A stretch of 44,525 bases of DNA from the NCBI GenBank assembly GCA_937874345.1, contig CALNBT010000145.1:1-44525 (forward strand), in the 5' to 3' direction. Below are positions 17,395 to 25,824 of the stretch, one piece after another; position 1 is the stretch's first letter; each line of letters starts with the position of its first letter. The DNA comes from an uncultured Prevotella sp. Its GTDB lineage: Bacteria; Bacteroidota; Bacteroidia; Bacteroidales; Bacteroidaceae. The notes beneath the pieces are model-generated. The model saw nothing but the letters and a program-made list of their open reading frames with translations. It had not been told where the DNA came from and ran no database searches. A program made the translations under genes and the position numbers.

Positions 17395-19290
17395 TTAACG
17401 CTTGCGTCTTGCCCATCCCTCTTCACTGAAATCCGGTTCATCACCTTTAAACTTCACTTCATTTGGCTTAAAAAATTGACGCCAATCACCAGCATTCGGT
17501 TCTTGAACCGCCTCACGTCTAGGTTTTCTTTCATAACGAGTATTTGTGGCAGGACGACGTCCTTTATCTCTACTCTCATCACGTGATCCACCTCTATAGC
17601 TACGTCCTCCACGAGATTCGCGGCCATGTCCGCCTTCATCAGCATCATTGCAACGTACCTCACGACCCTTATAGTTTATTCCTGTCAACGCAGTCATCAC
17701 ACGATTGGCATCCTTCTCTGGTACCTCAATGAACGACATCTTTCCCATTAAATCGATATGACCAATCTCTTGACGCCCTTGTACATATTTGTTAACAAAC
17801 TGCATCACCTCTCCAGGATAAAATCCATCTTCCTTACCAATATTGATAAACAAACGCTTATAACCACTTTCGGCAGAACGTGGACGTCGTGCAGTACGTT
17901 CACCCCTTCCTCCATGATCACCTCTTACACGTGTAGGGGTTTCTCTATCATTGCGTTTTCCTGTCGGTTTCTCCAACTCTGGTGCGTTGGCATAATAATC
18001 CAGAAAACGTCCAAAGGTCATGCTGACAATCTTCTGAATGAGAACTTCTTTGTCTACAAATTCAAAGTGTTTGTCAATCTCTTCCAAAAAAGGTGCAATT
18101 TGTTCTTCATCTACATCCACCTTCTCGATATCATCCATCACCTTTAACAACTGTTTGGCACAGATTTCCTGTGGAGAAGGGAGCGTTCCATCAACGAATT
18201 CCTTACCGATGACCTTTTCAACCTCACGTATTCTCGACCGTTCACGAGAGTGAATAATACTGATAGAAGTGCCCTTTTTACCGGCACGACCTGTTCTACC
18301 ACTGCGGTGAGTATAGTTTTCTATATCATCCGGCATACCAAAGTTGATGACATGGGTTAAGTCGTCCACATCAAGTCCACGTGCAGCCACATCGGTTGCC
18401 ACCAACAACTGTGTTAGATGGTTACGAAATTTCTGCATCGTCAAATCACGTTGTTGCTGGCTTAAATCGCCATGTAACGCCTCGGCGTTATATCCGTCCT
18501 TAATCAGCTTATCGGCAATCTCCTGCGTTTCAATCTTAGTACGACAGAAAATAATCGCAAAAATGCGTGGATAGTAATCGACCAAACGCTTCAATGCCAG
18601 GTATTTATCCTTGGCATGAACCATGTAATAAACGTGGTTTACATTCTCGGCACCTTCATTTCTACTTCCTACCACAATTTCTTTGTAATCTTGCAGATAA
18701 GTTTTGGCGATCTTTTCGATTTCCTTACTCATTGTAGCAGAAAACAATAGCGTGTTTCTATCCTTGGGAACGCCTGCCAAAATGGTGTTGATACTTTCTG
18801 TAAAGCCCATATTCAACATCTCGTCTGCCTCATCCAAAACCACATTGTTCACATGATCAAGTTTGGCAACACCACGATTCATCAAATCAATCAGTCGTCC
18901 TGGAGTGGCCACAATAACCTGTGATCCATGCTTCAGGGCTTGGATTTGCGTCATGATGCTGGCACCGCCATAAACTGGTTCAATATGTAAACCTGGAATA
19001 TACTTTGCAAAATCCTTTAAGTCATCCGCAATTTGTAAACACAACTCGCGAGTTGGACTAAGGATAACGGCTTGTGTTGTTTTGTTGTAAGGATCCACTT
19101 TTTGCAGAAGTGGTAAGCCATATGCAGCGGTTTTTCCCGTACCGGTCTGCGCTAAAGCAATTACATCATTTTTGTTTCCCAACAAATAGGGGATTACTTC
19201 TTCCTGAACTGGCATCGGATGCACAAATCCGAGCTCATCAATGGCCTTACGAATCTCTTCGTTTACGCCTAATTCTTCAAATGTCTTCAA
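17395..19290 (-). CDS. deaD: DEAD-box ATP-dependent RNA helicase with DbpA-type RNA-binding domain
   Basis: The 631-residue protein has the complete helicase core. The Q-motif is near residue 29, and motif I is AQTGTGKT at 47-54. Then come PTREL (79-83), DEAD at 153-156, SAT at 184-186, and HRSGRTGRAG in the second RecA-like domain (about 330-340). After a linker comes a small RRM-like domain (YKRLFINIGKEDGFYPGEVM region, about 470-550) resembling the DbpA/CsdA RNA-binding domain. The tail is rich in Arg, Gly and Ser (RGG-like) and ends in RRKR. Size and layout match DeaD/CsdA, which remodels rRNA during ribosome assembly, especially in the cold. The exact orthology is inferred. It has its own strong promoter and is monocistronic. 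Confidence 0.93.
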   Translation of the reverse strand: MKTFEELGVNEEIRKAIDELGFVHPMPVQEEVIPYLLGNKNDVIALAQTGTGKTAAYGLPLLQKVDPYNKTTQAVILSPTRELCLQIADDLKDFAKYIPGLHIEPVYGGASIMTQIQALKHGSQVIVATPGRLIDLMNRGVAKLDHVNNVVLDEADEMLNMGFTESINTILAGVPKDRNTLLFSATMSKEIEKIAKTYLQDYKEIVVGSRNEGAENVNHVYYMVHAKDKYLALKRLVDYYPRIFAIIFCRTKIETQEIADKLIKDGYNAEALHGDLSQQQRDLTMQKFRNHLTQLLVATDVAARGLDVDDLTHVINFGMPDDIENYTHRSGRTGRAGKKGTSISIIHSRERSRIREVEKVIGKEFVDGTLPSPQEICAKQLLKVMDDIEKVDVDEEQIAPFLEEIDKHFEFVDKEVLIQKIVSMTFGRFLDYYANAPELEKPTGKRNDRETPTRVRGDHGGRGERTARRPRSAESGYKRLFINIGKEDGFYPGEVMQFVNKYVQGRQEIGHIDLMGKMSFIEVPEKDANRVMTALTGINYKGREVRCNDADEGGHGRESRGGRSYRGGSRDESRDKGRRPATNTRYERKPRREAVQEPNAGDWRQFFKPNEVKFKGDEPDFSEEGWARRKR

Positions 19291-19311
19291 AATTTATTTT
19301 TTAATCGTCTG

Positions 19312-19342
19312 CAAAGGTACGTCAATTAGATGGATACTCAAA
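19312..19342 (-). promoter_or_regulatory. Promoter of the RNA helicase gene
   Basis: Minus strand: TTTG (19339-19342), a 19-nt spacer, TACCTTTG (19312-19319). It is an exact match to the consensus. The resulting leader is only about 15 nt. Confidence 0.85.
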
Positions 19343-19518
19343 GTAAAAGAACCTTTTCTTTCATCATAAGTACAAACATTAACATTTCGCATCCTATTGA
19401 TAATCAACGAACAATACGAATAAAAGAAGCCATCAAAGATGAGGACTTTAATCTTTCGAAAAGAGTAGTATCACAAAGGAAACGGCATTAAACATTCAAC
19501 GATTATTAAATTTATTCC

Positions 19519-19549
19519 TTTGACATTCAATGATTTTAACTTACCTTTG
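19519..19549 (+). promoter_or_regulatory. Promoter of the PfkB kinase gene
   Basis: TTTG at 19519-19522, a 19-nt spacer, TACCTTTG at 19542-19549. Initiation near 19556 lies downstream of the first ATG of the open frame (19530), so translation must begin at 19569. Confidence 0.85.
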
Positions 19550-19568
19550 CAACAAATTTTTAAAACTT

Positions 19569-20447
19569 ATGAAAGATATTTGTTGCATCGGGCACATCAC
19601 TCGAGATAAAATCATTACCCCCAAAAATACCGTTTTCCTCTCTGGAGGGACATCATTTTACTTTGCCAACGCCATAAACCACTTGCCAAAAGAAGTATCT
19701 TTTCTCTTGGTAACAAAAATAAGCGAAGAAGATATGCAGGCAGTTGACAAGATGAACCAGGATGGAATCGATGTTCAAGTATACCCAAGTACGCAGACAG
19801 TGTTCTTTGAGAACAAATATGGTGAGGACCAAAACAACAGAACACAACGTGTTTTGGCAAAAGCCGACCCTTTTACGGTGGCAGAATTGCAACCGATTGA
19901 CGCAAAGATTTATCACATTGGCTCGCTCCTCAATGATGATTTCTCGCCTGAAGTGGTTAAATATTTATCAAATAAAGGTCGCATTTCGATAGATGCTCAA
20001 GGATATCTTCGTGAAGTCGTTGGAGAAGATGTCTTTCCAATCGACTGGAACGATAAGCTTGAGATTTTATCATGCACTGATATCATCAAAGTAAATGAAC
20101 ACGAAATGGAAGTAATTACAGGACTTTCAGATCCTCATGATGCTGCCAGAAGATTGCACCAATGGGGAGTTAGAGAAGTCATCGTAACACTTGGTAGTGA
20201 AGGTTCATTAATATACGTTGACAACCAGTTCTATGAAATTCCGGCATATCCTCCACATAAAGTTGTAGATGCCACAGGTTGTGGCGACACTTATTCGGCC
20301 GGCTACCTCTATTGTCGCTCCAAAGGCATGGGATATGAAGCGTCTGGGAAATTTGCTGCTGCCATGTGCACACTCAAACTAGAGCACAATGGACCCTTTG
20401 ATGGAAGCATTGATGATGTAAAGCATATCATAAACAGCCATTCTTAG
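19569..20447 (+). CDS. PfkB family carbohydrate/nucleoside kinase
   Basis: A sugar or nucleoside kinase of the ribokinase (PfkB) superfamily, 292 residues from the ATG at 19569. The longest frame opens at 19530, but the promoter covers that codon, and the shorter protein begins MKDICCIGHITRDKI, a typical PfkB start. An N-terminal GGTSFYFANAI substrate-binding block is followed by IIKVNEHEMEVITG. The C-terminal anion-hole/catalytic motif is DATGCGDTYSAG, with Asp in the GCGD position; most family members have GAGD or GDGD there. The substrate is not predictable. The gene is monocistronic, with a weak hairpin after it. Confidence 0.9.
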   Translation: MKDICCIGHITRDKIITPKNTVFLSGGTSFYFANAINHLPKEVSFLLVTKISEEDMQAVDKMNQDGIDVQVYPSTQTVFFENKYGEDQNNRTQRVLAKADPFTVAELQPIDAKIYHIGSLLNDDFSPEVVKYLSNKGRISIDAQGYLREVVGEDVFPIDWNDKLEILSCTDIIKVNEHEMEVITGLSDPHDAARRLHQWGVREVIVTLGSEGSLIYVDNQFYEIPAYPPHKVVDATGCGDTYSAGYLYCRSKGMGYEASGKFAAAMCTLKLEHNGPFDGSIDDVKHIINSHS

Positions 20448-20458
20448 TGACAAACAAC

Positions 20459-20493
20459 ATCCCCATTTCAAGCTATTCGCGAAGAATGGGGAT
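20459..20493. terminator. Possible weak terminator between convergent genes
   Basis: ATCCCCATT (20459-20467) pairs with AATGGGGAT (20485-20493) over 9 bp around a 17-nt loop. No good T-run follows on either strand. Position between two convergent genes supports a termination role. Confidence 0.4.
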
Positions 20494-20542
20494 TACTATA
20501 CTCATACGTTGCAAGGTTTATACTTAACGATCAGATGATTTT

Positions 20543-21568
20543 CTATTTCCTATTTTGTTGATCAGGCAGATAAAAATCAAAATCTTGTGTACGGTTACAA
20601 ATCAATGTTCCGCCCTCAAAGGTTAACGGAGCACATTGAATAGACGACCGTCGTAAAGAATAGGGAATATTACCATATGAGTCTAAAGGTGCATCGCTAT
20701 GGCTTTTTCGGCCAGGGTGAGTGAAATATATCACATAAGCCCGATCATTAACCACAACTACATCGCCATGAGCCCCACTAGGTGTGTCTTCGGGTCGATT
20801 ACTTGGACCATCCAATATCAATCCTTGTCGTTCCCAAGTTTTTAAGTCTGACGATCGATACACCCGCATACCGTGCCATTCATCAGTAAGCATCCAATAA
20901 TACTCCCTATATTTAAATACTTTAGGCCCCTCGCATGGATGATCCGTAATGACCGGGATGCCTTTTGACCACGTCTTTAAATCTTTACTTTCCGTTGTCC
21001 ATATTTGCGAATTGACGGTCTTATACCATGCGCGAAAAAGACCATTATCTTGCTTGATGATAGAGATGTCAATCAAATTGTCGCCACCAACGACCAGCGG
21101 ACCTCGATATTTCCAATCCCAAAGGTTTTTACTCGTGTAGTGAATCAATGTGGCTTTACCTCCCCAATGATTGCGAACACCCTTGATGTAAGCTACAAAA
21201 AGATGATAGGTACCCTTGTCTTCAATGATTTCGGGAGCCCAGAAAGTATTGTCCCCACGTTCAAATGCCAAGTCGAGGGTACCACGATAGTACCATGAAG
21301 CACCATGATCATCTGATTGAGCGATGCCAATGGGGTTACCATAGCAATACGCAACATCTGCGGTTTCTACATTTGCCCGTCGTTGCGTATACAGCATCCA
21401 CCAGCAATTTTCCGAATGATTATAAAAGACGACAGGGTCTGCAGCTCCATCAGTGATGGGATCACGATACATTGGCACTGGTGCCGAATGCCGTTGTGCG
21501 AACAAATGGCAGCCAAAAGCAAGAGTTGCTACGATGAAAACAGCCGGTCTTAGAAAAGAAATATTCAT
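20543..21568 (-). CDS. Secreted glycoside hydrolase family 43-like protein (five-bladed propeller)
   Basis: From the ATG at 21568 the protein has 341 residues and begins with a clean signal peptide ending HLFAQ. An upstream ATG at 21634 would add 22 non-signal residues and overlap xerD, so I reject it. The body has repeated propeller-blade motifs: RDPITDGAADPVVFY (the first-blade Asp), NTFWAPEIIEDKGTYHLF (Trp-Ala-Pro-Glu, as in GH43 and related clans), IDISIIKQDNGLFRAWY, and PCEGPKVFKYREYYWMLTDEW (an Glu-Gly-Pro motif). GH43-type enzymes cleave arabinose- or xylose-containing glycans. The exact substrate and whether it is catalytic are not certain. No SusC/D pair is nearby, so it is not part of a visible polysaccharide utilisation locus. 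Confidence 0.8.
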   Translation of the reverse strand: MNISFLRPAVFIVATLAFGCHLFAQRHSAPVPMYRDPITDGAADPVVFYNHSENCWWMLYTQRRANVETADVAYCYGNPIGIAQSDDHGASWYYRGTLDLAFERGDNTFWAPEIIEDKGTYHLFVAYIKGVRNHWGGKATLIHYTSKNLWDWKYRGPLVVGGDNLIDISIIKQDNGLFRAWYKTVNSQIWTTESKDLKTWSKGIPVITDHPCEGPKVFKYREYYWMLTDEWHGMRVYRSSDLKTWERQGLILDGPSNRPEDTPSGAHGDVVVVNDRAYVIYFTHPGRKSHSDAPLDSYGNIPYSLRRSSIQCAPLTFEGGTLICNRTQDFDFYLPDQQNRK

Positions 21569-21624
21569 AGTTAATTGTTTATTTGGCGTAGAATGACGAT
21601 GAATGTTCATGCCCAAAGAGAGTA

Positions 21625-22578
21625 TTATTGACAATGGTCCGTCTTTTTCTTCCCTTGTTTTTGATGGTATGCCATGTTTCGTGGATGATGGTTCAATATT
21701 TCTTCTCTTAGGGTTGTTGTGTCTATGTGGGTATAAATCTCTGTCGTACCAATGCTTTCATGCCCCAACATCATCTGAATGGCACGCAAATCAGCCCCCC
21801 CCTTCAACAATTCTGTCGCGAACGAATGGCGAAGTGTATGTGGAGAAATGGTCTTCTTGATTCCAGCTATCTCAGCTTGCCGTTTAAGCATAATGAGTAT
21901 CATCGTTCGGGTAAGGTGAGAGCCTCTTCGATTCAGAAAAACATAATCCTGTTCGCCTGGTTTGATTGACATCAGGTTACGTTGTTCAAACCAAAAAGTC
22001 AATTCTTTGATTGCCTTAGGTGAGATGGGGACCAACCGCTCCTTGCTGCCTTTGCCAAGGACTCTAACGAATTGTTCGTCGAGATAAAGATTAGACAACT
22101 GAAGATTTACCAATTCTGTTACACGCAACCCACAAGAAAACAAAACTTCGATGATCGTTTTATTGCGTTGTCCTTCGGCCTTTGACAAATCAATACTATC
22201 TTCCAACAAATCAATTTCCTCGGTTGAAAGCACCTCTGGGAGATGCTCTCCCAAATGAGGTGACTCCAACAATTCTGTTGGATCCTGATTCAAACGACCA
22301 TCGAGTAACAAAAAACGATAAAAGGAACGCACCCCACTCAAGATACGAGCTTGAGAAGTTGGGCTTATGTTGTGTTCGTGCAAAGTCCCTGCGAATCGTT
22401 CCAGATGTTCCAATTTTAACTCCATCGGCGAAAGGTGTTCCGCTTTACAGTAAGACAACAGCCATTTCAAGTCATTCTGATACGCTTGAAGCGTATTGGC
22501 AGAATAATTGCGTTCAAGCTTTAGATAGCGGGTATAGGTCTTAATAATATTCGTGATTGAATTTTTGTCGCTTTCCAT
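21625..22578 (-). CDS. xerD: Site-specific tyrosine recombinase XerD
   Basis: XerD with its partner XerC resolves chromosome dimers at dif. The 317-residue protein has the SAM-like N-terminal DNA-binding domain (about 10-105) and the tyrosine-recombinase catalytic domain. The active-site residues are all present: Arg152 (CGLRVTEL), the Lys in GKGSKER (about 176-179), His247 and Arg250 (SPHTLRH), His273 (LGHES) and the nucleophile Tyr282 (TTEIYTH). It is the sole recombinase in the window, and no attachment sites or mobile genes accompany it, supporting the housekeeping role. It lies back to back with aroQ, an order I recall from other Bacteroidales. Confidence 0.93.
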   Translation of the reverse strand: MESDKNSITNIIKTYTRYLKLERNYSANTLQAYQNDLKWLLSYCKAEHLSPMELKLEHLERFAGTLHEHNISPTSQARILSGVRSFYRFLLLDGRLNQDPTELLESPHLGEHLPEVLSTEEIDLLEDSIDLSKAEGQRNKTIIEVLFSCGLRVTELVNLQLSNLYLDEQFVRVLGKGSKERLVPISPKAIKELTFWFEQRNLMSIKPGEQDYVFLNRRGSHLTRTMILIMLKRQAEIAGIKKTISPHTLRHSFATELLKGGADLRAIQMMLGHESIGTTEIYTHIDTTTLREEILNHHPRNMAYHQKQGKKKTDHCQ

Positions 22579-22595
22579 AATTATTGCTATTTTTG
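22564..22595 (+). promoter_or_regulatory. Candidate promoter for the aroQ-led unit
   Basis: TTTG at 22564-22567, a 20-nt spacer, TATTTTTG at 22588-22595. It overlaps the first codons of xerD on the other strand. Two -7-like boxes for xerD (TATCTTTG on the minus strand) lie at 22636-22643 and 22660-22667. Confidence 0.5.
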
Positions 22596-22684
22596 CAACA
22601 TACTAAACGTAAGGTATCTCATTCGCAGAATAATGCAAAGATAAGCGTTTCGTATCTTGCAAAGATAAACAATTCAGATGAATT

Positions 22685-23110
22685 ATGAAAATACAAATTA
22701 TTAATGGACCTAACCTCAATTTGCTTGGAGTGAGAGAGCCTGGAATTTATGGTAGCGAAGCATTTGAAACATATCTGCCTCAGCTGAAAGCTGCTTTTCC
22801 TTCCGTTGAAATAGACTATTTTCAAAGCAACACAGAGGGTGAACTCATCAACAAGATGCAAGAAGTCGGCTTTTTATACGATGGCATTGTACTGAATGCC
22901 GGGGCTTATACCCATACAAGCATCGCATTGCATGATTGTATCCGATCATTGCGCACACCAGTGATAGAGGTTCATATTTCAAATGTGCATGCCAGAGAGG
23001 AATTTCGGCAAAAAAGCATGATTTCATCGGCTTGCAAAGGTGTGATTGCAGGATTTGGACTGAATTCCTATCAACTTGCCATTAAAGCTTTGCTACTAGA
23101 GCAAGCATAA
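22685..23110 (+). CDS. aroQ: 3-dehydroquinate dehydratase, type II
   Basis: Third step of the shikimate pathway to aromatic amino acids: dehydration of 3-dehydroquinate. The 141-residue length and motifs are those of the type II dodecameric enzyme. They are NGPNLNLLGVREPGIYG (7-23) with the catalytic Arg17 and Tyr22, NAGAYTHTS (71-79) with the substrate-binding Asn71, and EVHISN (95-100) with the general-acid His97. It is the first of four plus-strand genes ending with the permease. No other shikimate gene is present in the window. Confidence 0.96.
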   Translation: MKIQIINGPNLNLLGVREPGIYGSEAFETYLPQLKAAFPSVEIDYFQSNTEGELINKMQEVGFLYDGIVLNAGAYTHTSIALHDCIRSLRTPVIEVHISNVHAREEFRQKSMISSACKGVIAGFGLNSYQLAIKALLLEQA

Positions 23111-23169
23111 CACGCCAAGTGCCATCAGGTACAAAAATGAATGGTGAATAAGAAACGGTAAATGATGAA

Positions 23170-23817
23170 TTGTTGATTGTGAATTATCAAACTGAACTAG
23201 AAAAATATGTTCTCTCACACATCGATGCAGAGGGAGACTATCTTTACAACTTATACAGAGCGACCAATATCCATACAGTTCATGGCAGAATGGCAAGCGG
23301 TCATCTGCAAGGACGTTTGCTGAAGATGATTGTCGAGATGATACGACCAAAGAATATTTTGGAGGTCGGAACGTTCAGTGGATACAGTGCTATCTGCATG
23401 GCAGAAGGTTTGCCCGACGATGGTCAACTTTGGACGTACGAAATTAACGATGAAATGGAGGATTTTACTCGCCCATGGATAGAAAATTCACCGGTTGCTA
23501 ACCATATTCATTTCATTATCGGGGACGCTTTGGTAGAAGCGCCCCGTTTAGGGATTGAGTTTGACTTGATGTTTATTGATGGTGACAAACGCACATACGT
23601 CGAAGCTTTCGAAAAATTGATGCCTCTCTTGCGACCAGGTGGCTTTATTCTGGCAGATAACACTCTCTGGGACGGACATATTGTAGATCATCAGTACGAT
23701 CATGACCAACAAACACAAGGTATCTCTCATTTCAACGATTTCATTGCAAAAGACAACCGCATAGAAAAGGTGATATTACCTTTACGCGATGGACTGACTA
23801 TCATCAGAAAAAAATAA
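23170..23817 (+). CDS. Class I SAM-dependent O-methyltransferase (COG4122 type)
   Basis: A 215-residue methyltransferase of the catechol-O-methyltransferase-like family. The family pattern GRMASGHLQGRLL (about 39-51) precedes motif I, LEVGTFSGYSA (about 63-73). Then come WTYEIN, GDALVEAP and the metal-binding LMFIDGDKRTY and LADNTLWDG motifs. The frame has no ATG before residue 41: translation must begin at a TTG (23170 or 23173) or a GTG (23179), since an in-frame TAA lies at 23149. The protein N-terminus is complete by comparison with the family, so a non-ATG start is real. The acceptor is unknown. It is separated from aroQ by 59 bp of low-complexity DNA. Confidence 0.9.
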   Translation: MLIVNYQTELEKYVLSHIDAEGDYLYNLYRATNIHTVHGRMASGHLQGRLLKMIVEMIRPKNILEVGTFSGYSAICMAEGLPDDGQLWTYEINDEMEDFTRPWIENSPVANHIHFIIGDALVEAPRLGIEFDLMFIDGDKRTYVEAFEKLMPLLRPGGFILADNTLWDGHIVDHQYDHDQQTQGISHFNDFIAKDNRIEKVILPLRDGLTIIRKK

Positions 23818-23892
23818 TACTTTCTGTAGCTCCTGTGAACCAGATGAAATGACAAATAAATCGAAAGATATCAGCATATCAACAATTTTCAC

Positions 23893-23900
23893 TAACTTTG
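23893..23900 (+). promoter_or_regulatory. -7-like element upstream of rbfA
   Basis: TAACTTTG at 23893-23900 matches the -7 consensus, but no -33 TTTG is seen at the right distance. It overlaps the first ATG of the long frame (23898), which favours translation from 23925. Confidence 0.45.
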
Positions 23901-23924
23901 TATTTCATAATATACACATTAATC

Positions 23925-24260
23925 ATGCAAGAAACGAGACAAAACCGCATAGCCAGACTTCTACAGAAGGAGTTGGCAACTATTTTTCAAGAACAAACCA
24001 GAGCTTCTCATGGTATCATGATTAGCGTTACGCGTGTTCGGGTAAGTCCGGATTTAAGTATTGCTACCGCTTATCTGAGTATTTTCCCATCAGAAAAGGG
24101 CGATGAAATCTTAAAAAACATCACGGCCAACGAAAAAACAATACGCTATGATCTGGGCAAACGCGTGCGTAACCAACTGCGCATCATCCCTGAGTTGCGC
24201 TTTTTCATCGACGACAGTCTTGATTATATCCAACATATTGACGAACTGTTGAACAAATAA
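23925..24260 (+). CDS. rbfA: Ribosome-binding factor A
   Basis: RbfA binds the immature 30S subunit and helps process the 16S rRNA 5' end. From the ATG at 23925 the protein has 111 residues and begins MQETRQNRIARLLQKELATIF, the canonical RbfA opening. An upstream ATG at 23898 adds nine residues unlike the family and overlaps a -7 box. The KH-like fold motifs are present: MISVTRVRVSPDLSIATAYLSIF (about 31-53) and LGKRVRNQLRIIPELRFFIDDSLDY (about 76-100). It is 32 bp ahead of the permease gene and probably co-transcribed with it. Confidence 0.95.
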   Translation: MQETRQNRIARLLQKELATIFQEQTRASHGIMISVTRVRVSPDLSIATAYLSIFPSEKGDEILKNITANEKTIRYDLGKRVRNQLRIIPELRFFIDDSLDYIQHIDELLNK

Positions 24261-24292
24261 TCGGATGAACTTGGCCTCGCATCTATAGCAAT

Positions 24293-25543
24293 ATGAATTT
24301 CCCATTTTTCATCTCTCGCCGTTATTTATTTTCAAAGAAGAGCACCAACGCCATTAATGTAATCTCTCTCATCTCCGTTATTGGAGTTGCTGTGGCAACG
24401 ATGGCCTTGGTTATCGTGTTGAGTGTGTTCAATGGTTTTCATGATTTAGTTGCCTCATTCTTGACAAATTTCGACCCTCAACTTGAGATTTTGCCTGCAC
24501 AAGGCAAATCGGCCATGGCTAATGACCCATTGCTGTTAAAAGTTAAGCATTTGGATGATGTCGCTGTTGCGACCGAGAATGTCCAGGACTTGGCTTTGGC
24601 AACATACAATGGACAACAAACCATGGTGACAATAAAAGGTGTGGAAGACAATTTTGATAGCCTGACCAATATCAAGCAAATACTTTATGGCGATGGGCAG
24701 TACGAACTGCATGCCGGAAACTTGGACTATGGCATTTTAGGCATACGGCTATCTCAGTTCTTTAACATGGGTGCATCCTGGAACGGATATCTCAAAATAT
24801 TTGCTCCCAAACGTACAGGTCAGTTGGACATGATGAATCCCACCGACGGTTTCGTGGTCGATTCATTGCTCTCTCCTGGCGTGGTTTTCTCTGTTAACCA
24901 ACCAAAATACGATAAAGACCACATCATTTGCTCGATTGACTTTGCACGAAGATTATTTGATCTGGAAGGCAAGATATCATCCTTAGAATTACGACTCAAG
25001 GATGACGCCAATCCGGAAACGGTAAAAGAAGAAATACAAGGCATTGTTGGCAACAAGTACCGAGTGCTGGATAGATTTGAACAGCAGGTAGATACGTTCA
25101 AGATCATGGAGATTGAAAAGACAATAGCCTATTTCTTCCTGACCTTTATCTTGGTGGTTGCCTGTTTCAATATCGTTGGTTCACTTTCAATGCTGATCAT
25201 TGACAAGAAAAATGATGTCGTGACGTTACGCAATTTAGGCGCTAACGATAAGCAGATTACGCGTGTTTTTCTCTTTGAAGGCCGCATGATTGCAGTCCTC
25301 GGAGCTGTGTTGGGCATTTTGTTAGGTTTGCTTTTATGCTGGCTCCAGCAAACTTTTGGATTGGTTTCACTTGGCAATAGTTCTGGCAATTTCGTTGTAA
25401 ACGCCTATCCCGTCAGCGTTCACTACATTGACATCGTGTTTATCTTTATTACTGTCATTGTGGTTGGCTGGCTGGCCGTGTGGTATCCTGTTCACTATTT
25501 CAGCAAACGATTATTGACGAATTCGCTTTCTGCTACCGATTAG
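24293..25543 (+). CDS. ABC transporter permease of the LolC/LolE (FtsX) family
   Basis: A 416-residue permease. An N-terminal membrane helix (about 20-45, NAINVISLISVIGVAVATMALVIVL) leads into a periplasmic MacB-like domain (about 50-260). Three C-terminal helices lie at about 275-300, 320-345 and 375-400 with the FtsX-type loop between them. The opening MNFPFFISRRYLFSKKSTNAINVIS is typical of Bacteroidetes LolC/E-like proteins. These extract lipoproteins from the inner membrane for transport to the outer membrane. No ATPase gene is adjacent, so the partner lies elsewhere; the function is inferred from the family. It ends the aroQ-to-permease run. Confidence 0.9.
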   Translation: MNFPFFISRRYLFSKKSTNAINVISLISVIGVAVATMALVIVLSVFNGFHDLVASFLTNFDPQLEILPAQGKSAMANDPLLLKVKHLDDVAVATENVQDLALATYNGQQTMVTIKGVEDNFDSLTNIKQILYGDGQYELHAGNLDYGILGIRLSQFFNMGASWNGYLKIFAPKRTGQLDMMNPTDGFVVDSLLSPGVVFSVNQPKYDKDHIICSIDFARRLFDLEGKISSLELRLKDDANPETVKEEIQGIVGNKYRVLDRFEQQVDTFKIMEIEKTIAYFFLTFILVVACFNIVGSLSMLIIDKKNDVVTLRNLGANDKQITRVFLFEGRMIAVLGAVLGILLGLLLCWLQQTFGLVSLGNSSGNFVVNAYPVSVHYIDIVFIFITVIVVGWLAVWYPVHYFSKRLLTNSLSATD

Positions 25544-25622
25544 CGACCCGGTGAGCAGTAGAACGTCAATGGGATATCATAAAAATGCTGTCAACTTAAT
25601 TTCGCTCCCTAAACAACCAAAA

Positions 25623-25688
25623 TCAAACTCATTGACTTTGCTCCTCAATTGCATTGACTTTGCGTTTCAATTCCCATGGTATTGAAAG
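25623..25688. repeat. 22-bp tandem repeat array, site B
   Basis: Three 22-bp units start at 25623, 25645 and 25667. The first two share an exact CATTGACTTTGC (positions 8-19) and all three begin TCAA. It lies in the convergent gap between the permease and murI. Site A shows the same phase: TCAA at positions 1-4 and ATTGAC at 9-14. Confidence 0.8.
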
Positions 25689-25794
25689 GCGATTTCATGG
25701 AGATTGGAGACGATGGGAAAGTTCGACAGATGGTGAACAAATTGATGTTTTTCGCAAACGCAGCCAAATGGCGTACAAATGAACTCAGAAAGAT

Positions 25795-25820
25795 AAAAAA
25801 AAGGAAACCATTGTTTCCCC
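25795..25820 (-). terminator. Intrinsic terminator of murI
   Basis: On the minus strand GGAAAC and GTTTCC form a 6-bp stem with a 4-nt loop (25803-25818), followed by eight Ts (25795-25802). It starts a few bases after the murI stop codon. Confidence 0.85.
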
Positions 25821-25824
25821 TTGA

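Noticed and set aside
21625..22578. The tyrosine recombinase as a mobile-element integrase
   Set aside because: It is a full-length XerD in a housekeeping context, with no attachment sites, flanking repeats or cargo genes.
23140..23182. ATG codons upstream of the methyltransferase as its start
   Set aside because: None is in frame without an intervening stop (TAA at 23149).
25623..25688. The 22-bp arrays as a CRISPR array
   Set aside because: Units abut with no unique spacers, they diverge from one another, and no cas gene is in the window.
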